Origin: JACPXH01 sp964409225
GTDB lineage: Bacteria; Patescibacteriota; Minisyncoccia; JACPXH01
Direction of reading: 5' to 3'
DNA: 36,206 nt
Assembly: GCA_964409225.1 (NCBI GenBank)
Contig: CAYPCM010000005.1
Coordinates: 1 to 36,206, forward strand
Under the pieces are notes generated by a model that was not told the origin of the DNA, did no database searches, and saw only the letters and a program-made list of their open reading frames with translations. Below are positions 7,763-15,954 of the stretch, piece after piece. Positions within the stretch are counted from its first letter, which is position 1, and each line of letters begins with the position of its first letter. Position numbers and translations under genes: made by a program.

Positions 7763-8535
7763 TCAAGCGAGCGGAGAATTTCAACCACGCCGCGTGTGTA
7801 TGGCAACCGCGCTACGGAATCAGCTTGTCGTTTCACCTGGGGCTCGGCGTTCGCCACGGCGTACAGCGCGTCAACGACTCGGCGAGTGGTCGCGTCCGCG
7901 GCATCGTCGCCGATCATGATTACGTGGCTTCCGGGAAAGTGTCGACGCATGAGGATCGCCAGTGCGCGACCCTTATCGCATCCCCGCGGCGTCACGAGCA
8001 CATTCGTGAAGATTGGAGATACGCGGATGTCGTACTGGTTGCCAAGCGATTGGTTCAACAGTCGAGCGAGCGCTTTCGCGCCCCGGATGTCGTGATGACC
8101 GTAGTGTCGGACGTGGATGCTTCCGGTCCAGTCGCGGAACTTGTTTGCGACCCAAGCGAGTTTCGTTCGGGAAAGTTTCTGCCAGGAGTAGTGGGTGGTA
8201 TCGGCGAATAGCACGTTCGCTCCTGTTGTTTGGGCGGTCTCGCGCAGTGCCGCACGCAGAATCGGCCGGATTGAGCGTATACCTTCTACAAACAAGTGGC
8301 GTTTACCCCGCCAGAGCCAATAGACGCCGTTTTCTGCGATGAGGGGACCGTTGATCCCGAATTGTTTTGCAATTGGCAGGAGATCCCGTGAAGAGCGATT
8401 CGAGTTCAGGCAGAAAAGGTATCCTCGTTTGACCAATGTTTTGATGAGTCCGGGAATGCGGTCTGACGTAGAGGTGTAATCGTGGCGGAGCAGCGTTCCG
8501 TCAACGTCGATAAAGACGAGCGTGTGCCAGCGCAT
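7759..8535 (-). CDS. HAD-superfamily hydrolase (Cof/sucrose-phosphatase-like)
   Basis: The 258-residue protein has the HAD catalytic motif FIDVDGTLL, with Asp10 as the nucleophile and Asp12 as the acid/base. Motif II is NSNRSS, and the C-terminal acidic motif is MIGDDAADA. The cap between motifs II and III is of the type IIB form found in sugar-phosphate and phosphoglycerate phosphatases; the substrate cannot be named. It follows the SLOG gene by 8 nt and is probably cotranscribed with it and the TrpR-like gene. The convergent hisG remnant overlaps its stop codon. Confidence 0.85.
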   Translation of the reverse strand: MRWHTLVFIDVDGTLLRHDYTSTSDRIPGLIKTLVKRGYLFCLNSNRSSRDLLPIAKQFGINGPLIAENGVYWLWRGKRHLFVEGIRSIRPILRAALRETAQTTGANVLFADTTHYSWQKLSRTKLAWVANKFRDWTGSIHVRHYGHHDIRGAKALARLLNQSLGNQYDIRVSPIFTNVLVTPRGCDKGRALAILMRRHFPGSHVIMIGDDAADATTRRVVDALYAVANAEPQVKRQADSVARLPYTRGVVEILRSLD

Positions 8536-8543
8536 AGAGATCT

Positions 8544-9095
8544 TCAGCTATTTGCCTGGGCGCCGATTTCTCGGAGCATGAGCTCCACTGCCTCCTCGGG
8601 TGAAGAGGCTTTGAGTACTGGTCGACGTTTACGTTCATCGAAGAATTGCCCGGCAAGCCTGTCAGCCCATCCGCCAAAACCGGCCAGCGCGACCATCGGA
8701 ATGTTAAGTTGGTAGGCGATAGCAAGCTCGGTGCACGTCCCCGACCCTCCCGCAATGGCGATAACGCCATCGCAGGAGTTCACGAGCACGAATTCGCGGC
8801 CGCCGCCCCGTTCGAGGCCACTCACGACAATAACGTCGGTATTCCCTTCCTGGTCCCAAATATCTTTTCCCCGGCCGTACGTTACCCCGACCGTAAATCC
8901 GCCTGCCCGCTTTGCGCCGCGTGCCGCTGCAGTCGAGAGCGAATCGTAATCCTTTTCGGCGCCATAAAGCACGATCGCTCCTCGTTCTGCGAGGAGTTCG
9001 CCGATGCGCTCCGCGGCCTGCTCGACTTCTTTCGCATAGTTGAGGTCTGCGGCGGAACCCATCACGCCGATTTGTGGCTTGCGTTTCATGGTCAT
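8544..9095 (-). CDS. SLOG/LOG-family nucleotide-binding protein (TIGR00725-like)
   Basis: The 183-residue protein starts with IGVMGSAAD, a Rossmann-type glycine loop. It carries GGSGTCTELAIAY, a variant of the PGGxGTxxE motif of the LOG/lysine-decarboxylase-like family. Family members bind or hydrolyse nucleotide derivatives (cytokinin-activating LOG enzymes cleave nucleoside 5'-monophosphates), but this branch has no settled role. The ATG at 9095 overlaps the preceding TGA as ATGA, so this start is favoured over long upstream extensions. Neighbours are the TrpR-like regulator and the HAD hydrolase. Confidence 0.8.
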   Translation of the reverse strand: MTMKRKPQIGVMGSAADLNYAKEVEQAAERIGELLAERGAIVLYGAEKDYDSLSTAAARGAKRAGGFTVGVTYGRGKDIWDQEGNTDVIVVSGLERGGGREFVLVNSCDGVIAIAGGSGTCTELAIAYQLNIPMVALAGFGGWADRLAGQFFDERKRRPVLKASSPEEAVELMLREIGAQANS

Positions 9096-9403
9096 TGCTC
9101 TGAACGCTTGAGTTTTATAATCATACTTCGGTAACCGCCCATTCCGCTCTTCAGCCACCGGTGGATACGCGCGATCGTGGTCGAACTCATACCGGTTGCT
9201 GCCTCGATTTTGGTGTACGGTGTCCCACGGCTGAGGAGTCGCGCCACCCGCCACCTCCGACTAAATTCAATGATCTCGTTTTCGGTCAGGAGGTCGCGGA
9301 AGAATCGTTTCGCTTCGTCGACGGTTTCCAGCTCAAGGATCGCGTGGAAGAGGTGCTTTGAGTCTTTCGTGTCCCAACGATTTTTCGGGAGTTTGTTCGA
9401 CAT
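9092..9403 (-). CDS. TrpR-like DNA-binding protein (YerC/YecD family)
   Basis: The 103-residue protein matches the YerC/YecD family, a TrpR-like all-helical fold. Visible parts are FFRDLLTENEIIEFSRRWRVARLL and the helix-turn-helix region YTKIEAATGMSSTTIARIHRWL. Such proteins are probable transcriptional repressors of unknown ligand. It is the first gene of a three-gene unit with the SLOG and HAD genes, and its TGA overlaps the next ATG by 4 nt. No Shine-Dalgarno sequence is present; a TATGCT -10 box ends 8 nt before the ATG. Confidence 0.88.
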   Translation of the reverse strand: MSNKLPKNRWDTKDSKHLFHAILELETVDEAKRFFRDLLTENEIIEFSRRWRVARLLSRGTPYTKIEAATGMSSTTIARIHRWLKSGMGGYRSMIIKLKRSEQ

Positions 9404-9411
9404 AACACTTT

Positions 9412-9417
9412 AGCATA
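9412..9417 (-). promoter_or_regulatory. -10 box of the TrpR-like gene, leaderless type
   Basis: TATGCT on the minus strand is separated from the ATG at 9403 by exactly 8 nt. No clear -35 box is visible. The same 8-nt spacing is seen before the genes starting at 7526 and 20014. Confidence 0.45.
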
Positions 9418-9460
9418 ATAAAGCATATTCTTTCCGATTACTCGTGTCAACCGGGATTAA

Positions 9461-9498
9461 GAAAACAAAAATTGAAGGGAGCCGACGAGTCGGCTCCC
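9461..9498 (-). terminator. Rho-independent terminator of the 178-residue gene
   Basis: A perfect 10-bp stem GGGAGCCGAC / GTCGGCTCCC (9477-9498) with a 2-nt centre is followed on the minus strand by TTCAATTTTTGTTTTC. It lies directly after the stop at 9505. Confidence 0.9.
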
Positions 9499-9504
9499 GG
9501 TGGG

Positions 9505-10041
9505 CTAGATGGTTCGCGGATAGAACTCCCGCACCTCCTCCGGGAGATCATCCGCCGAGAGAGGCAGTGAGTGTCCCTCCCGGGCCATTTCGTGCAATTC
9601 ACCGCATGCTTCCGCGATGCGCCGGAGCTTCTGAAGGGCAAGGGCAAACTGCGATTCGGAAAGGAAAATGAGCTGATTGAGCTTCTCCGTGGTGCGTCGG
9701 CGCCGCGGCTCAACGAAGAGTGGAACTTCTATGAACCGACCAACGATCCAGCCGAAGATCACGAACAGGAACGAAACCCCCAGACCCACCGCAACGCGGC
9801 GGATACTGCCCGATGGGGACGGAGGGGGGAGCGGGACGGCGAACGCCGCGGCCAGCTGATCGGCGAAGATCGCGACGACGAAACTTGCGAGGGCACCGAG
9901 CACTCCACCCATAAAGGGACACATTCCGCGCCAGAACTTCAAAAGGCGGAGTTCTGCGAGCACATGACTCATTTCCTTCGCGAACTCTGCCTCATCAGAA
10001 GTGAGCCGCTCCACTTGAAAGGTGCGTACTTGTCCCTCCAT
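9505..10041 (-). CDS. Orphan membrane protein with two membrane segments
   Basis: I do not recognise a family. The 178-residue protein has an N-terminal cytoplasmic part of about 35 residues, two hydrophobic segments (about 40-68 and 84-106) separated by a Pro/Ser-rich loop PLPPPSPSGS, and a charged C-terminal helical tail that may be a coiled coil. A very strong Shine-Dalgarno sequence GGAGGAGGG precedes the ATG at 10041, and a strong terminator follows. This style differs from the core genes around it and is shared with the orphan genes near alaS. It sits 53 nt after proS. Confidence 0.75.
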   Translation of the reverse strand: MEGQVRTFQVERLTSDEAEFAKEMSHVLAELRLLKFWRGMCPFMGGVLGALASFVVAIFADQLAAAFAVPLPPPSPSGSIRRVAVGLGVSFLFVIFGWIVGRFIEVPLFVEPRRRRTTEKLNQLIFLSESQFALALQKLRRIAEACGELHEMAREGHSLPLSADDLPEEVREFYPRTI

Positions 10042-10094
10042 TTTCCCTCCTCCTCTGTACGGGTTTTCGCTGTTGGCAGGCGCGGATTACGTCC

Positions 10095-11360
10095 TTACAG
10101 AGCTTTAATCTTTTCTACTGTCTTGTCAAGAGGCATGAGTTGTGACTCGTTGGATGAACGCGCTTTGATTTCAACAGAGTGTTTCTCGAGCGTTTTCTCA
10201 CTCGCCACGATCCGCCACGGCAAACCGATCAGATCAGCGTCAGCGAATTTGACTCCCGCGGATTCATCGCGATCGTCGTAGAGAACCGCAATTCCGACAT
10301 CCTGCAGTTCGCGGTAGAGTTTTTCAGTGGCTGTAGTCACCTCGTCATTTTTGATTTTTGATTTTTGATTTTTGATTTCGAGAAGATGCACCCCATACGG
10401 CGCCACCTCTTTCGGCCACACGATCCCCTTCTCATCGTGGTGCACTTCCACGATCGTGGCCATCACCCGCCCCGGCCCGATGCCGTAAGAGCCCATCACG
10501 ACCGGTTTCATCAAGCCGTCTTCGTCAGTGAACATGAGTCCCAAATCTTTCGAGTATTTGGTGCCGAGTTTATAGATGTGCCCTACTTCAACGCTCGTGC
10601 CCTCTTTGAGTTTAGCCGAGCAGTTGGGGCACGGCTCCTCCGCTTTCGCGGTCGCAATTTCCTTGTTCTGCGCGAACGCGCACGATTCGCAGTAGACAAT
10701 TGTATCCTCCCCTGCTTCGGCGAGCACCTGGAATTCGTGCGTGAAGTCCTTGGTAAAAGCGCCGCCAGACGCCTCAACCACCCGCGCGTCCAAACCGCAA
10801 CGGCTGAAAACTTTTTTATACGCTTCTTTGCAACGCTCGTAGTACGCGTCAAGCCCTGCCTGATCGCGATCAAAACTGTAAAGATCCTTCATAAAGAATT
10901 CCCGTACGCGGATTAGGCCGGATTTGGCGCGCGGTTCGTTACGGAACTTGAGTTGGATTTGGTAGACGGCAAGCGGCAGGTCTTTGTACGAACGGATCGA
11001 GTTTTTGGCGACTTCCGCCAGCGGTTCTTCGTGTGTAACGCCGAGGCCCAACTCGCGTTGAGACGAGTCCTGGAACTGATACATCACGTCTTTCAACGTC
11101 TCCCATCGGCCTGTCTTTTGCCACAAATCTTTGGGTTGGAGCGCCGACAGCAACAATTCTTGGCCGCCGATCGCGTTCATCTCCTCGCGGATGATGCGGT
11201 TGATGTTTTCGAGCGCGCGCAGCCCCAAGGGCAGGAAGGCGTACACGCCAGCCATAACTTTTTCGATAAACCCGCCGCGCATCAAAAGCTGCGCGTTGGT
11301 GGAAATTTCGTCTTTTGGAACGTGACGGAGCGTTTTGCCAAAAAGAATTGATTGGCGCAT
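10095..11360 (-). CDS. proS: Prolyl-tRNA synthetase, short form, with repeat-encoded insert
   Basis: The class II enzyme charges tRNA-Pro. The 421-residue protein has the catalytic core (MRGGFIEKVMAGVYAFLPLGLRALENI; FRNEPRAKSGLIRVREFFMKDLYSF; GSYGIGPGRVMATIVE) and a C-terminal anticodon-binding domain. It lacks the about 180-residue editing insertion of the E. coli type, as in alphaproteobacterial and CPR ProRS. At the junction between the domains, KNQKSKIKND is encoded by four ATTTTTG heptamers (10346-10380); normal ProRS has only a short loop there. The ATG at 11360 is 1 nt after the upstream stop; a longer start would overlap that gene. Confidence 0.93.
   Translation of the reverse strand: MRQSILFGKTLRHVPKDEISTNAQLLMRGGFIEKVMAGVYAFLPLGLRALENINRIIREEMNAIGGQELLLSALQPKDLWQKTGRWETLKDVMYQFQDSSQRELGLGVTHEEPLAEVAKNSIRSYKDLPLAVYQIQLKFRNEPRAKSGLIRVREFFMKDLYSFDRDQAGLDAYYERCKEAYKKVFSRCGLDARVVEASGGAFTKDFTHEFQVLAEAGEDTIVYCESCAFAQNKEIATAKAEEPCPNCSAKLKEGTSVEVGHIYKLGTKYSKDLGLMFTDEDGLMKPVVMGSYGIGPGRVMATIVEVHHDEKGIVWPKEVAPYGVHLLEIKNQKSKIKNDEVTTATEKLYRELQDVGIAVLYDDRDESAGVKFADADLIGLPWRIVASEKTLEKHSVEIKARSSNESQLMPLDKTVEKIKAL
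10346..10380. repeat. ATTTTTG heptamer repeat inside proS
   Basis: Four tandem ATTTTTG units (antisense CAAAAAT) lie in frame in the proS coding sequence and encode Lys/Asn/Gln/Ser residues. The same A/T tract occurs in intergenic regions at 26036-26136 and 28948-29068, and inside mnmA at 34021-34055. Confidence 0.8.
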
Positions 11361-11361
11361 A

Positions 11362-12030
11362 TCAATCCTGCTGGATGAATTTTCCTCTAGACAGACGGTA
11401 GTGGGTAACCGTACGTACTGATGGACAACACGCTCCATCATTGGGGCCTTGCGTAAGGAGGTCAACGGTGAGGAGACCGTTCTCAATAGCGAGTGAGTTA
11501 ATGAGCTCGCGATCGCCAAGACCGAGCGTCGCTCCCTGTTGGGGTTTGCCGGCACGATTCAATACCGCAACGAGGTATGGGAAGGTACCGGTCCCGCCAA
11601 GGTTCGTACGGATCTCAACCACCGCGTCTGCTATGCCATCCTTGTCTAGATCGCCGAGCACAATGTGCACAATACGCGCATTGGCGTATGTCTCTGCAGT
11701 CGCATCTGGTGTCTCTGGCCCGATATGTGCCTGCCCATCAGAGAATATGAGTGGTTCGTTGCCGATCAGGTCCTGCAAGAAGTACGTTGTGTTCCTAAGC
11801 ATTTCAGCTGTCAGTGGCGAGACGCGACCAGCTGCTACTTGTTCAGTTCGCCGTGGCTTAATAAACGGAATCGGCGATCCTTCCTCTTTGGAAAAAAGGT
11901 ACTGTGTTATCGAAACTCCCACGCCGATGCCAACCGCAAGCGAAACCGCGGCGGTGATGAGAATCGTTCTTTTCGTGAGCCGATCGGTGATCTTGAAGTG
12001 CCGCATGTTGTACATTCGTTGAATATACAA
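11362..12030 (-). CDS. Membrane-anchored protein with an EF-hand-like loop
   Basis: The 222-residue protein has one N-terminal membrane segment (about residues 24-46), so most of it lies outside the cytoplasm. The segment LGDLDKDGIADAVVEIRTN resembles the DxDxDG calcium loops of FG-GAP/VCBS or dockerin-type repeats. No enzyme motif is recognised. A TTG start at 12030 is supported by AGGAGG 11 nt upstream (12042-12047); the in-frame ATG codons at 12015 and 12006 are too far from that site. It lies 2 nt after rseP and 1 nt before proS, so it is part of their transcript. Confidence 0.75.
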   Translation of the reverse strand: MYIQRMYNMRHFKITDRLTKRTILITAAVSLAVGIGVGVSITQYLFSKEEGSPIPFIKPRRTEQVAAGRVSPLTAEMLRNTTYFLQDLIGNEPLIFSDGQAHIGPETPDATAETYANARIVHIVLGDLDKDGIADAVVEIRTNLGGTGTFPYLVAVLNRAGKPQQGATLGLGDRELINSLAIENGLLTVDLLTQGPNDGACCPSVRTVTHYRLSRGKFIQQD

Positions 12031-12032
12031 TA

Positions 12033-13166
12033 CTAGAAAAACCTCCTGATATCCTGTACGCTGATGGCAAAGATGGCAAGGAGCAGCAGTGCCATACCCA
12101 CTGAATGAACGATTTGTTCAACTCGCCGCGAAACCGGAGAACCCTTTAACTTTTCGATTAGCAGAAATAGGAACCGGCCGCCGTCAAGCGCGGGAAAGGG
12201 CAAACTGTTGAGCACTGCCAAGCTTACCGACAACTGTACCGCCAGCCACAGCACGTACGGTAACCCCAGTTGGCTTACGTCGCCCGCTAGGACCGCGATG
12301 CCAACCGGCCCCACGACTTCTGAAGGCAGTTCGCCCGCGGCAAAAAGACGCGCGAGCATACTGCCAAGCGTGGCGAGCAAAAAGCCGGCCAGCTGTACGA
12401 CAATGACGGCGCTTTCCCGGATGGCCGTAAGTAGCGGCAGGGTTTTGAGACCCGTTACGTTCATCGCGATGCCGAGCGCGCCTTCGCCTGGCGGAGGGTT
12501 GATACGAGGCGTCAGTACCGCCGTTCGTTCACTCCCCCCGCGCTCCAGAGCAATTTCAAGTTCTGTCCCGGCGTGCTCGCGGATGAAGGATTGCACCTCC
12601 TCGATACTCTTGACTTCTTTGATAACGCCCCGCGCGCGCAGGCGTGCGATTGAATCGCCAATCTTGATGCCCGCATCAGCCGCCGGCGAGTGTGGGGCCA
12701 CCGCGGCGATCCTAATTTTTGTATCCGCCCCCGCGATCTGTTCGTTGCCAATATCCACGGGTAGCCCGATCTGGAAGCCGACCACAAGCAAACACACGGC
12801 GAGCACCAGATTCATCGTTACTCCGGCCAGAAGTGTGCGCGCCCGCACCCACCATGTTTGATTCGCGAAACTGCGCGGATCGCGTGAGTCCGCACCGTCT
12901 TCGCCGAAGATGCGCACAAACCCGCCAATTGGCAGCAAATTAAAAGAATAGATCGTAGTGGCCCCGGGTTTTTTCTTTGACCAAAACCCGGGCACAAGCC
13001 GGAACCGGCCGGTAGCGGCGTCGCGCTGGATGCCGATTATCCGCGGCGGCAAGCCCAGACCAAACTCTTCCACGCGAATGCCCGCCCGGCGCGCAGACCA
13101 AAAGTGGCCCAGTTCGTGGACTAGGATGAGGGCAGTGAGTAGAACAATAAGGAGGAAGAGAGACAC
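12033..13166 (-). CDS. rseP: Site-2 intramembrane zinc metalloprotease (RseP/M50)
   Basis: RseP-type proteases cut transmembrane substrates within the bilayer, such as anti-sigma factors and signal-peptide remnants. The 377-residue protein has the zinc motif HELGH at residues 17-21 in the first membrane segment. A PDZ domain lies at about 145-215 (PHSPAADAGIKIGDSIARL). The third metal ligand is in NSLPFPALDGGRF, followed by C-terminal membrane helices. Length is a little below the E. coli protein, which has two PDZ domains; here I see one. An ECF sigma factor is encoded at 21838, a possible though unproven pathway partner. Confidence 0.95.
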   Translation of the reverse strand: MSLFLLIVLLTALILVHELGHFWSARRAGIRVEEFGLGLPPRIIGIQRDAATGRFRLVPGFWSKKKPGATTIYSFNLLPIGGFVRIFGEDGADSRDPRSFANQTWWVRARTLLAGVTMNLVLAVCLLVVGFQIGLPVDIGNEQIAGADTKIRIAAVAPHSPAADAGIKIGDSIARLRARGVIKEVKSIEEVQSFIREHAGTELEIALERGGSERTAVLTPRINPPPGEGALGIAMNVTGLKTLPLLTAIRESAVIVVQLAGFLLATLGSMLARLFAAGELPSEVVGPVGIAVLAGDVSQLGLPYVLWLAVQLSVSLAVLNSLPFPALDGGRFLFLLIEKLKGSPVSRRVEQIVHSVGMALLLLAIFAISVQDIRRFF

Positions 13167-13170
13167 GATA

Positions 13171-13262
13171 AGTTAAAATTTTGAATTCTGAATTTTTAAT
13201 TTTGAGTGAAACTTCGAAATTCGAATTTGATTCGAAATTCAGAATTCGAAATTTAAAATTAC
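13171..13262. repeat. AT-rich GAATTTCGAAATTC repeat tract between frr and rseP
   Basis: The whole gap between frr and rseP is made of variants of GAATTC, TTCGAAATTC and TTTTGAATTT, many self-complementary. Related tracts occur at 16491-16560 (inside a gene), 18594-18686, 26533-26640, 26793-26829 and 34585-34645 (inside mnmA). Confidence 0.75.
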
Positions 13263-13264
13263 GC

Positions 13265-13831
13265 TCACGTCTTCATGATTTCCGTCTCCTTATTCCTCCC
13301 CATTTGCTCAAGGCGCTGCTGATATTTATCGATAATCTTCTGCAATTCGTCTTTGCCGCGAAATTTCTCATCTTCTGATATTTTCTTTTCTTTCTCCAGC
13401 GCCTGAATTTTTTTCCAGATCTCTTCCCGCGAGGTGCGCATGCGCACGCGTCCTTCTTCAAGACGCTGATGCAGGACCTTGAGCAGTTCTTTGCGTCGTT
13501 CTTCGGTCAAAACCGGGACGGTGAGCTTGATCGTGTTTTGGTCAATCGCAGGCGAAAGGGCGCTCACTTGAGAATGAAGCGCTTTTTCTATTGCCGTAAT
13601 CACCGTCGGATCCCACGGCGCAATAACGATAATGCGTGCCTCCGGCACGCTTATTGAAGCCACGGCTTTAAGGGGCATTTTTTCGCCGTAGGCCTCCACG
13701 ACGACATTCTCGACCATTGCGGGTGTTGCCCGCGAGGTGCGCAAACCAGCGAGTTGTTCCGTAACGTATCGCAGTGCTGCCTCGCAAGAAACATTAAATT
13801 GGTGGAATATATCTTTAAGTAGAGGATTCAT
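13265..13831 (-). CDS. frr: Ribosome recycling factor
   Basis: RRF splits post-termination ribosomes together with EF-G. The 188-residue protein matches the family in length and sequence: RTSRATPAMVENVVVEAYGEKMPLKAVASISVPEARIIVIAPWD in the first half, and the long helical arm VLTEERRKELLKVLHQRLEEGRVRMRTSREE. It is followed by a repeat tract and then rseP. The BNR-repeat gene ends 55 nt upstream. No clear Shine-Dalgarno sequence precedes the ATG. Confidence 0.97.
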   Translation of the reverse strand: MNPLLKDIFHQFNVSCEAALRYVTEQLAGLRTSRATPAMVENVVVEAYGEKMPLKAVASISVPEARIIVIAPWDPTVITAIEKALHSQVSALSPAIDQNTIKLTVPVLTEERRKELLKVLHQRLEEGRVRMRTSREEIWKKIQALEKEKKISEDEKFRGKDELQKIIDKYQQRLEQMGRNKETEIMKT

Positions 13832-13886
13832 TCTCTATATCGGCGGCGCAGAAAGAAATAAAGGGAAGTGCCCGTTCTGACGGGGT

Positions 13887-14987
13887 TTACGATCCCGGCA
13901 AAAACCCACCGCGAGGGCGTTCAAGCCCGAGGTAAAGAACGCTTGGGTTTGTCGGATGCGCTGTCAGTTGAATTACACGGCGGCTTGTGGGCAGTTTTAC
14001 TGATTGCCAAGTGCTGCCCACATCTGCGGACTTAAAGACAAAGCTTCCGCCTGCGGCGTAAATGGTGCTTGTTTCACCCGGCGGCACGACAGTCGCGGTG
14101 ATGGGCAGGGCTTGGGGCGGCACAATGAGTTTTACGTCCGCCCAGGTATCCCCGCCGTCTTCGGACTTTACCAAACCGCGGTTCGTACCGAGGTACAGGC
14201 GTTGGGGTTGCGTCGGAACTTGAGTGAAGGAGGCGATGGTTTGAGATCCAGCTAGGTGAGCGAGCTTCGATGTGAGGTCTTCCCACGTTTCGCCGTGGTT
14301 GCGGCTGCGCCATAGCCCTCCGGCGCCGGGGATTGCCCAGAGAGCGTTGTCGGATGTCATTATAAGCCGTCGAATCTGGCCGCCGAACCATTGCAGCGCT
14401 CGCCAGGTGGCGCCGCGGTTATCCGTAACCAACACCCCGCCTTGGGCCGTGGCTACGTACACGCGAGTTGGACTCGAGGGGTCAACAACAATACCGGTTA
14501 TGGCCGCGCTGCGGGAGGTGGTGTAAAGCGTCTCAAACGAGGCGCCGTTGTCGAGAGTACGAAGCAGCACGCCAAGGTTTTCCGACCAAGTGCCAACATA
14601 CCAAATAGCTGGGGTTGAAGGATCAACGGCAAGGGCCGTTATGTTCGCGCGGCTGGTAAGGATTGAGCCAGAAACTATCGGCGACCAGACCTCGGCGCTT
14701 GAGGTGCTGCGCCACAGTCCCCGACCGGTCGTGCCGAGAAGTAGGGTCTCGGGCTGGTTTACCGATACGACTAGGACGCTCGCGTCAACTCCACCGAGAC
14801 CACCCTGACCCGCGACGGCAACTTTCTGCACCCAGGTACTAGCGCGATCAGAGGTCTTAAAAACGCCCCCATCCGCCCCGCCGCCACCGGGAAACCCACC
14901 GGTAAGCCCGGCGAACACGGCGATCACGACGACCGCCACAACGACAATAATGGCCAGTACAATTATGACGGCGAGCGCCTGTTTCAT
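13887..14987 (-). CDS. Membrane-anchored BNR/Ycf48-like beta-propeller protein
   Basis: The 366-residue protein has a strongly hydrophobic N terminus (about residues 4-30), then a glycine-rich linker. Repeats of the BNR/sortilin type follow: GGVFKTSDRASTW, GRGLWRSTSSAEVW, GGVLVTDNRGATW, GGLWRSRNHGETW, RGLVKSEDGGDTW and FVFKSADVGSTW. About six or seven blades form a propeller outside the membrane. Proteins of this kind often serve as assembly or binding factors; no catalytic Asp-box set can be claimed. The ATG overlaps the holB TGA as ATGA (14984-14987), so it is translationally coupled to holB. Confidence 0.85.
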   Translation of the reverse strand: MKQALAVIIVLAIIVVVAVVVIAVFAGLTGGFPGGGGADGGVFKTSDRASTWVQKVAVAGQGGLGGVDASVLVVSVNQPETLLLGTTGRGLWRSTSSAEVWSPIVSGSILTSRANITALAVDPSTPAIWYVGTWSENLGVLLRTLDNGASFETLYTTSRSAAITGIVVDPSSPTRVYVATAQGGVLVTDNRGATWRALQWFGGQIRRLIMTSDNALWAIPGAGGLWRSRNHGETWEDLTSKLAHLAGSQTIASFTQVPTQPQRLYLGTNRGLVKSEDGGDTWADVKLIVPPQALPITATVVPPGETSTIYAAGGSFVFKSADVGSTWQSVKLPTSRRVIQLTAHPTNPSVLYLGLERPRGGFLPGS

Positions 14988-15949
14988 GAAAGATATGCAC
15001 CTATCAGATCAAAAGCCACTTTTGGGTTAAGCGCGCTTTCGGCAAAACGATTTTTCAGGATGCTCACCGTAGCAGCTAGCCGCGCCAGGCTCTTTAGACC
15101 GCGGCTGGCGGCGAAACGCTCCAGGGCACCGGCTTTATCTGGCCGAAAGGCCCGATCGGGCAACCCCAGCGCCGTTATCAGCGCATCACGGCAGGCCATT
15201 TCACCGCCTTCCAGAAATTCGCGAATCTGTTCTCCGGTTGAATCGGCCATGGAAACCAAAAGTTTGTTGCGCCGGAGCGGATTTGGCTCCAACATCACCG
15301 CGCGAAATTTAGCGGTGCTGTCACGGTAACCAACGTCGGCAAACCACCTAAGCGCCAGTCCCACCCGGCCGCCCGCCTGACGGCTTAAGGACTCGGCGTC
15401 CCCGCGACTCGCGTCAGCGGCGAGTAGCGCATGGATGATTTTGGTGCGCGGCACCGGGCTGAATTGGACCGAAACGAGCCGCGAGCGAATTGTCTCAAGC
15501 AAACGACTTGGCTCGTGGCAAACAACAAATATAAGTGCTGATGCCGGCGGCTCTTCCAGTGACTTAAGGAGGGTATTGGCGGCTTCGACCGTAAGCTGTT
15601 CAGCGTCGTCAATAAGCGCAAAGCGATGTTGCCCAAAGGGCTTGAGTGCCAAAAACCGGCGAAGATCGCGGGCTTCGCGGATCCCTATTTCTCCGAGCTT
15701 CGAGGATTCGTTATCTGCTGATGGAGCGAGAATGCGCCAATCGGCGGCAAACGCAGCACAGCCGGCGCAGGTGCCGCAGGGCGGCGCGGCGACATTTCTG
15801 TGCTCGCAGGCAATACGTCCGGCTAAGGCGCGCGCCGCGGTGGCTTTGCCCACATGCCGCGGTCCCTGAAAAAGGTAGCCGTGGCTCAAGCGCCTATTTT
15901 TTAGTCCTTGCGCGAACCACGCGAATACTTGTTCGTGCCCGACAATCAT
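14984..15949 (-). CDS. holB: DNA polymerase III subunit delta-prime
   Basis: Delta-prime is the clamp-loader subunit that, with tau/gamma and delta, loads the sliding clamp. The 321-residue protein has a Walker-A-like loop FQGPRHVGKATAA (about 27-39), a four-cysteine zinc module (CEHRNVAAPPCGTCAGC), Walker B ALIDDAEQL, and TLLKSLEEPP with the sensor region IRSRLVSVQF. Length is typical. It lies 5 nt after the glycosyltransferase gene and overlaps the propeller gene by 4 nt. Confidence 0.93.
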   Translation of the reverse strand: MIVGHEQVFAWFAQGLKNRRLSHGYLFQGPRHVGKATAARALAGRIACEHRNVAAPPCGTCAGCAAFAADWRILAPSADNESSKLGEIGIREARDLRRFLALKPFGQHRFALIDDAEQLTVEAANTLLKSLEEPPASALIFVVCHEPSRLLETIRSRLVSVQFSPVPRTKIIHALLAADASRGDAESLSRQAGGRVGLALRWFADVGYRDSTAKFRAVMLEPNPLRRNKLLVSMADSTGEQIREFLEGGEMACRDALITALGLPDRAFRPDKAGALERFAASRGLKSLARLAATVSILKNRFAESALNPKVAFDLIGAYLS

Positions 15950-15954
15950 TATCG

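Noticed and set aside
10095..11555. 486-residue ProRS starting at 11555
   Set aside because: The extra 65 residues overlap the upstream gene and do not resemble ProRS, which begins with MRQSILFGKTLR at 11360.
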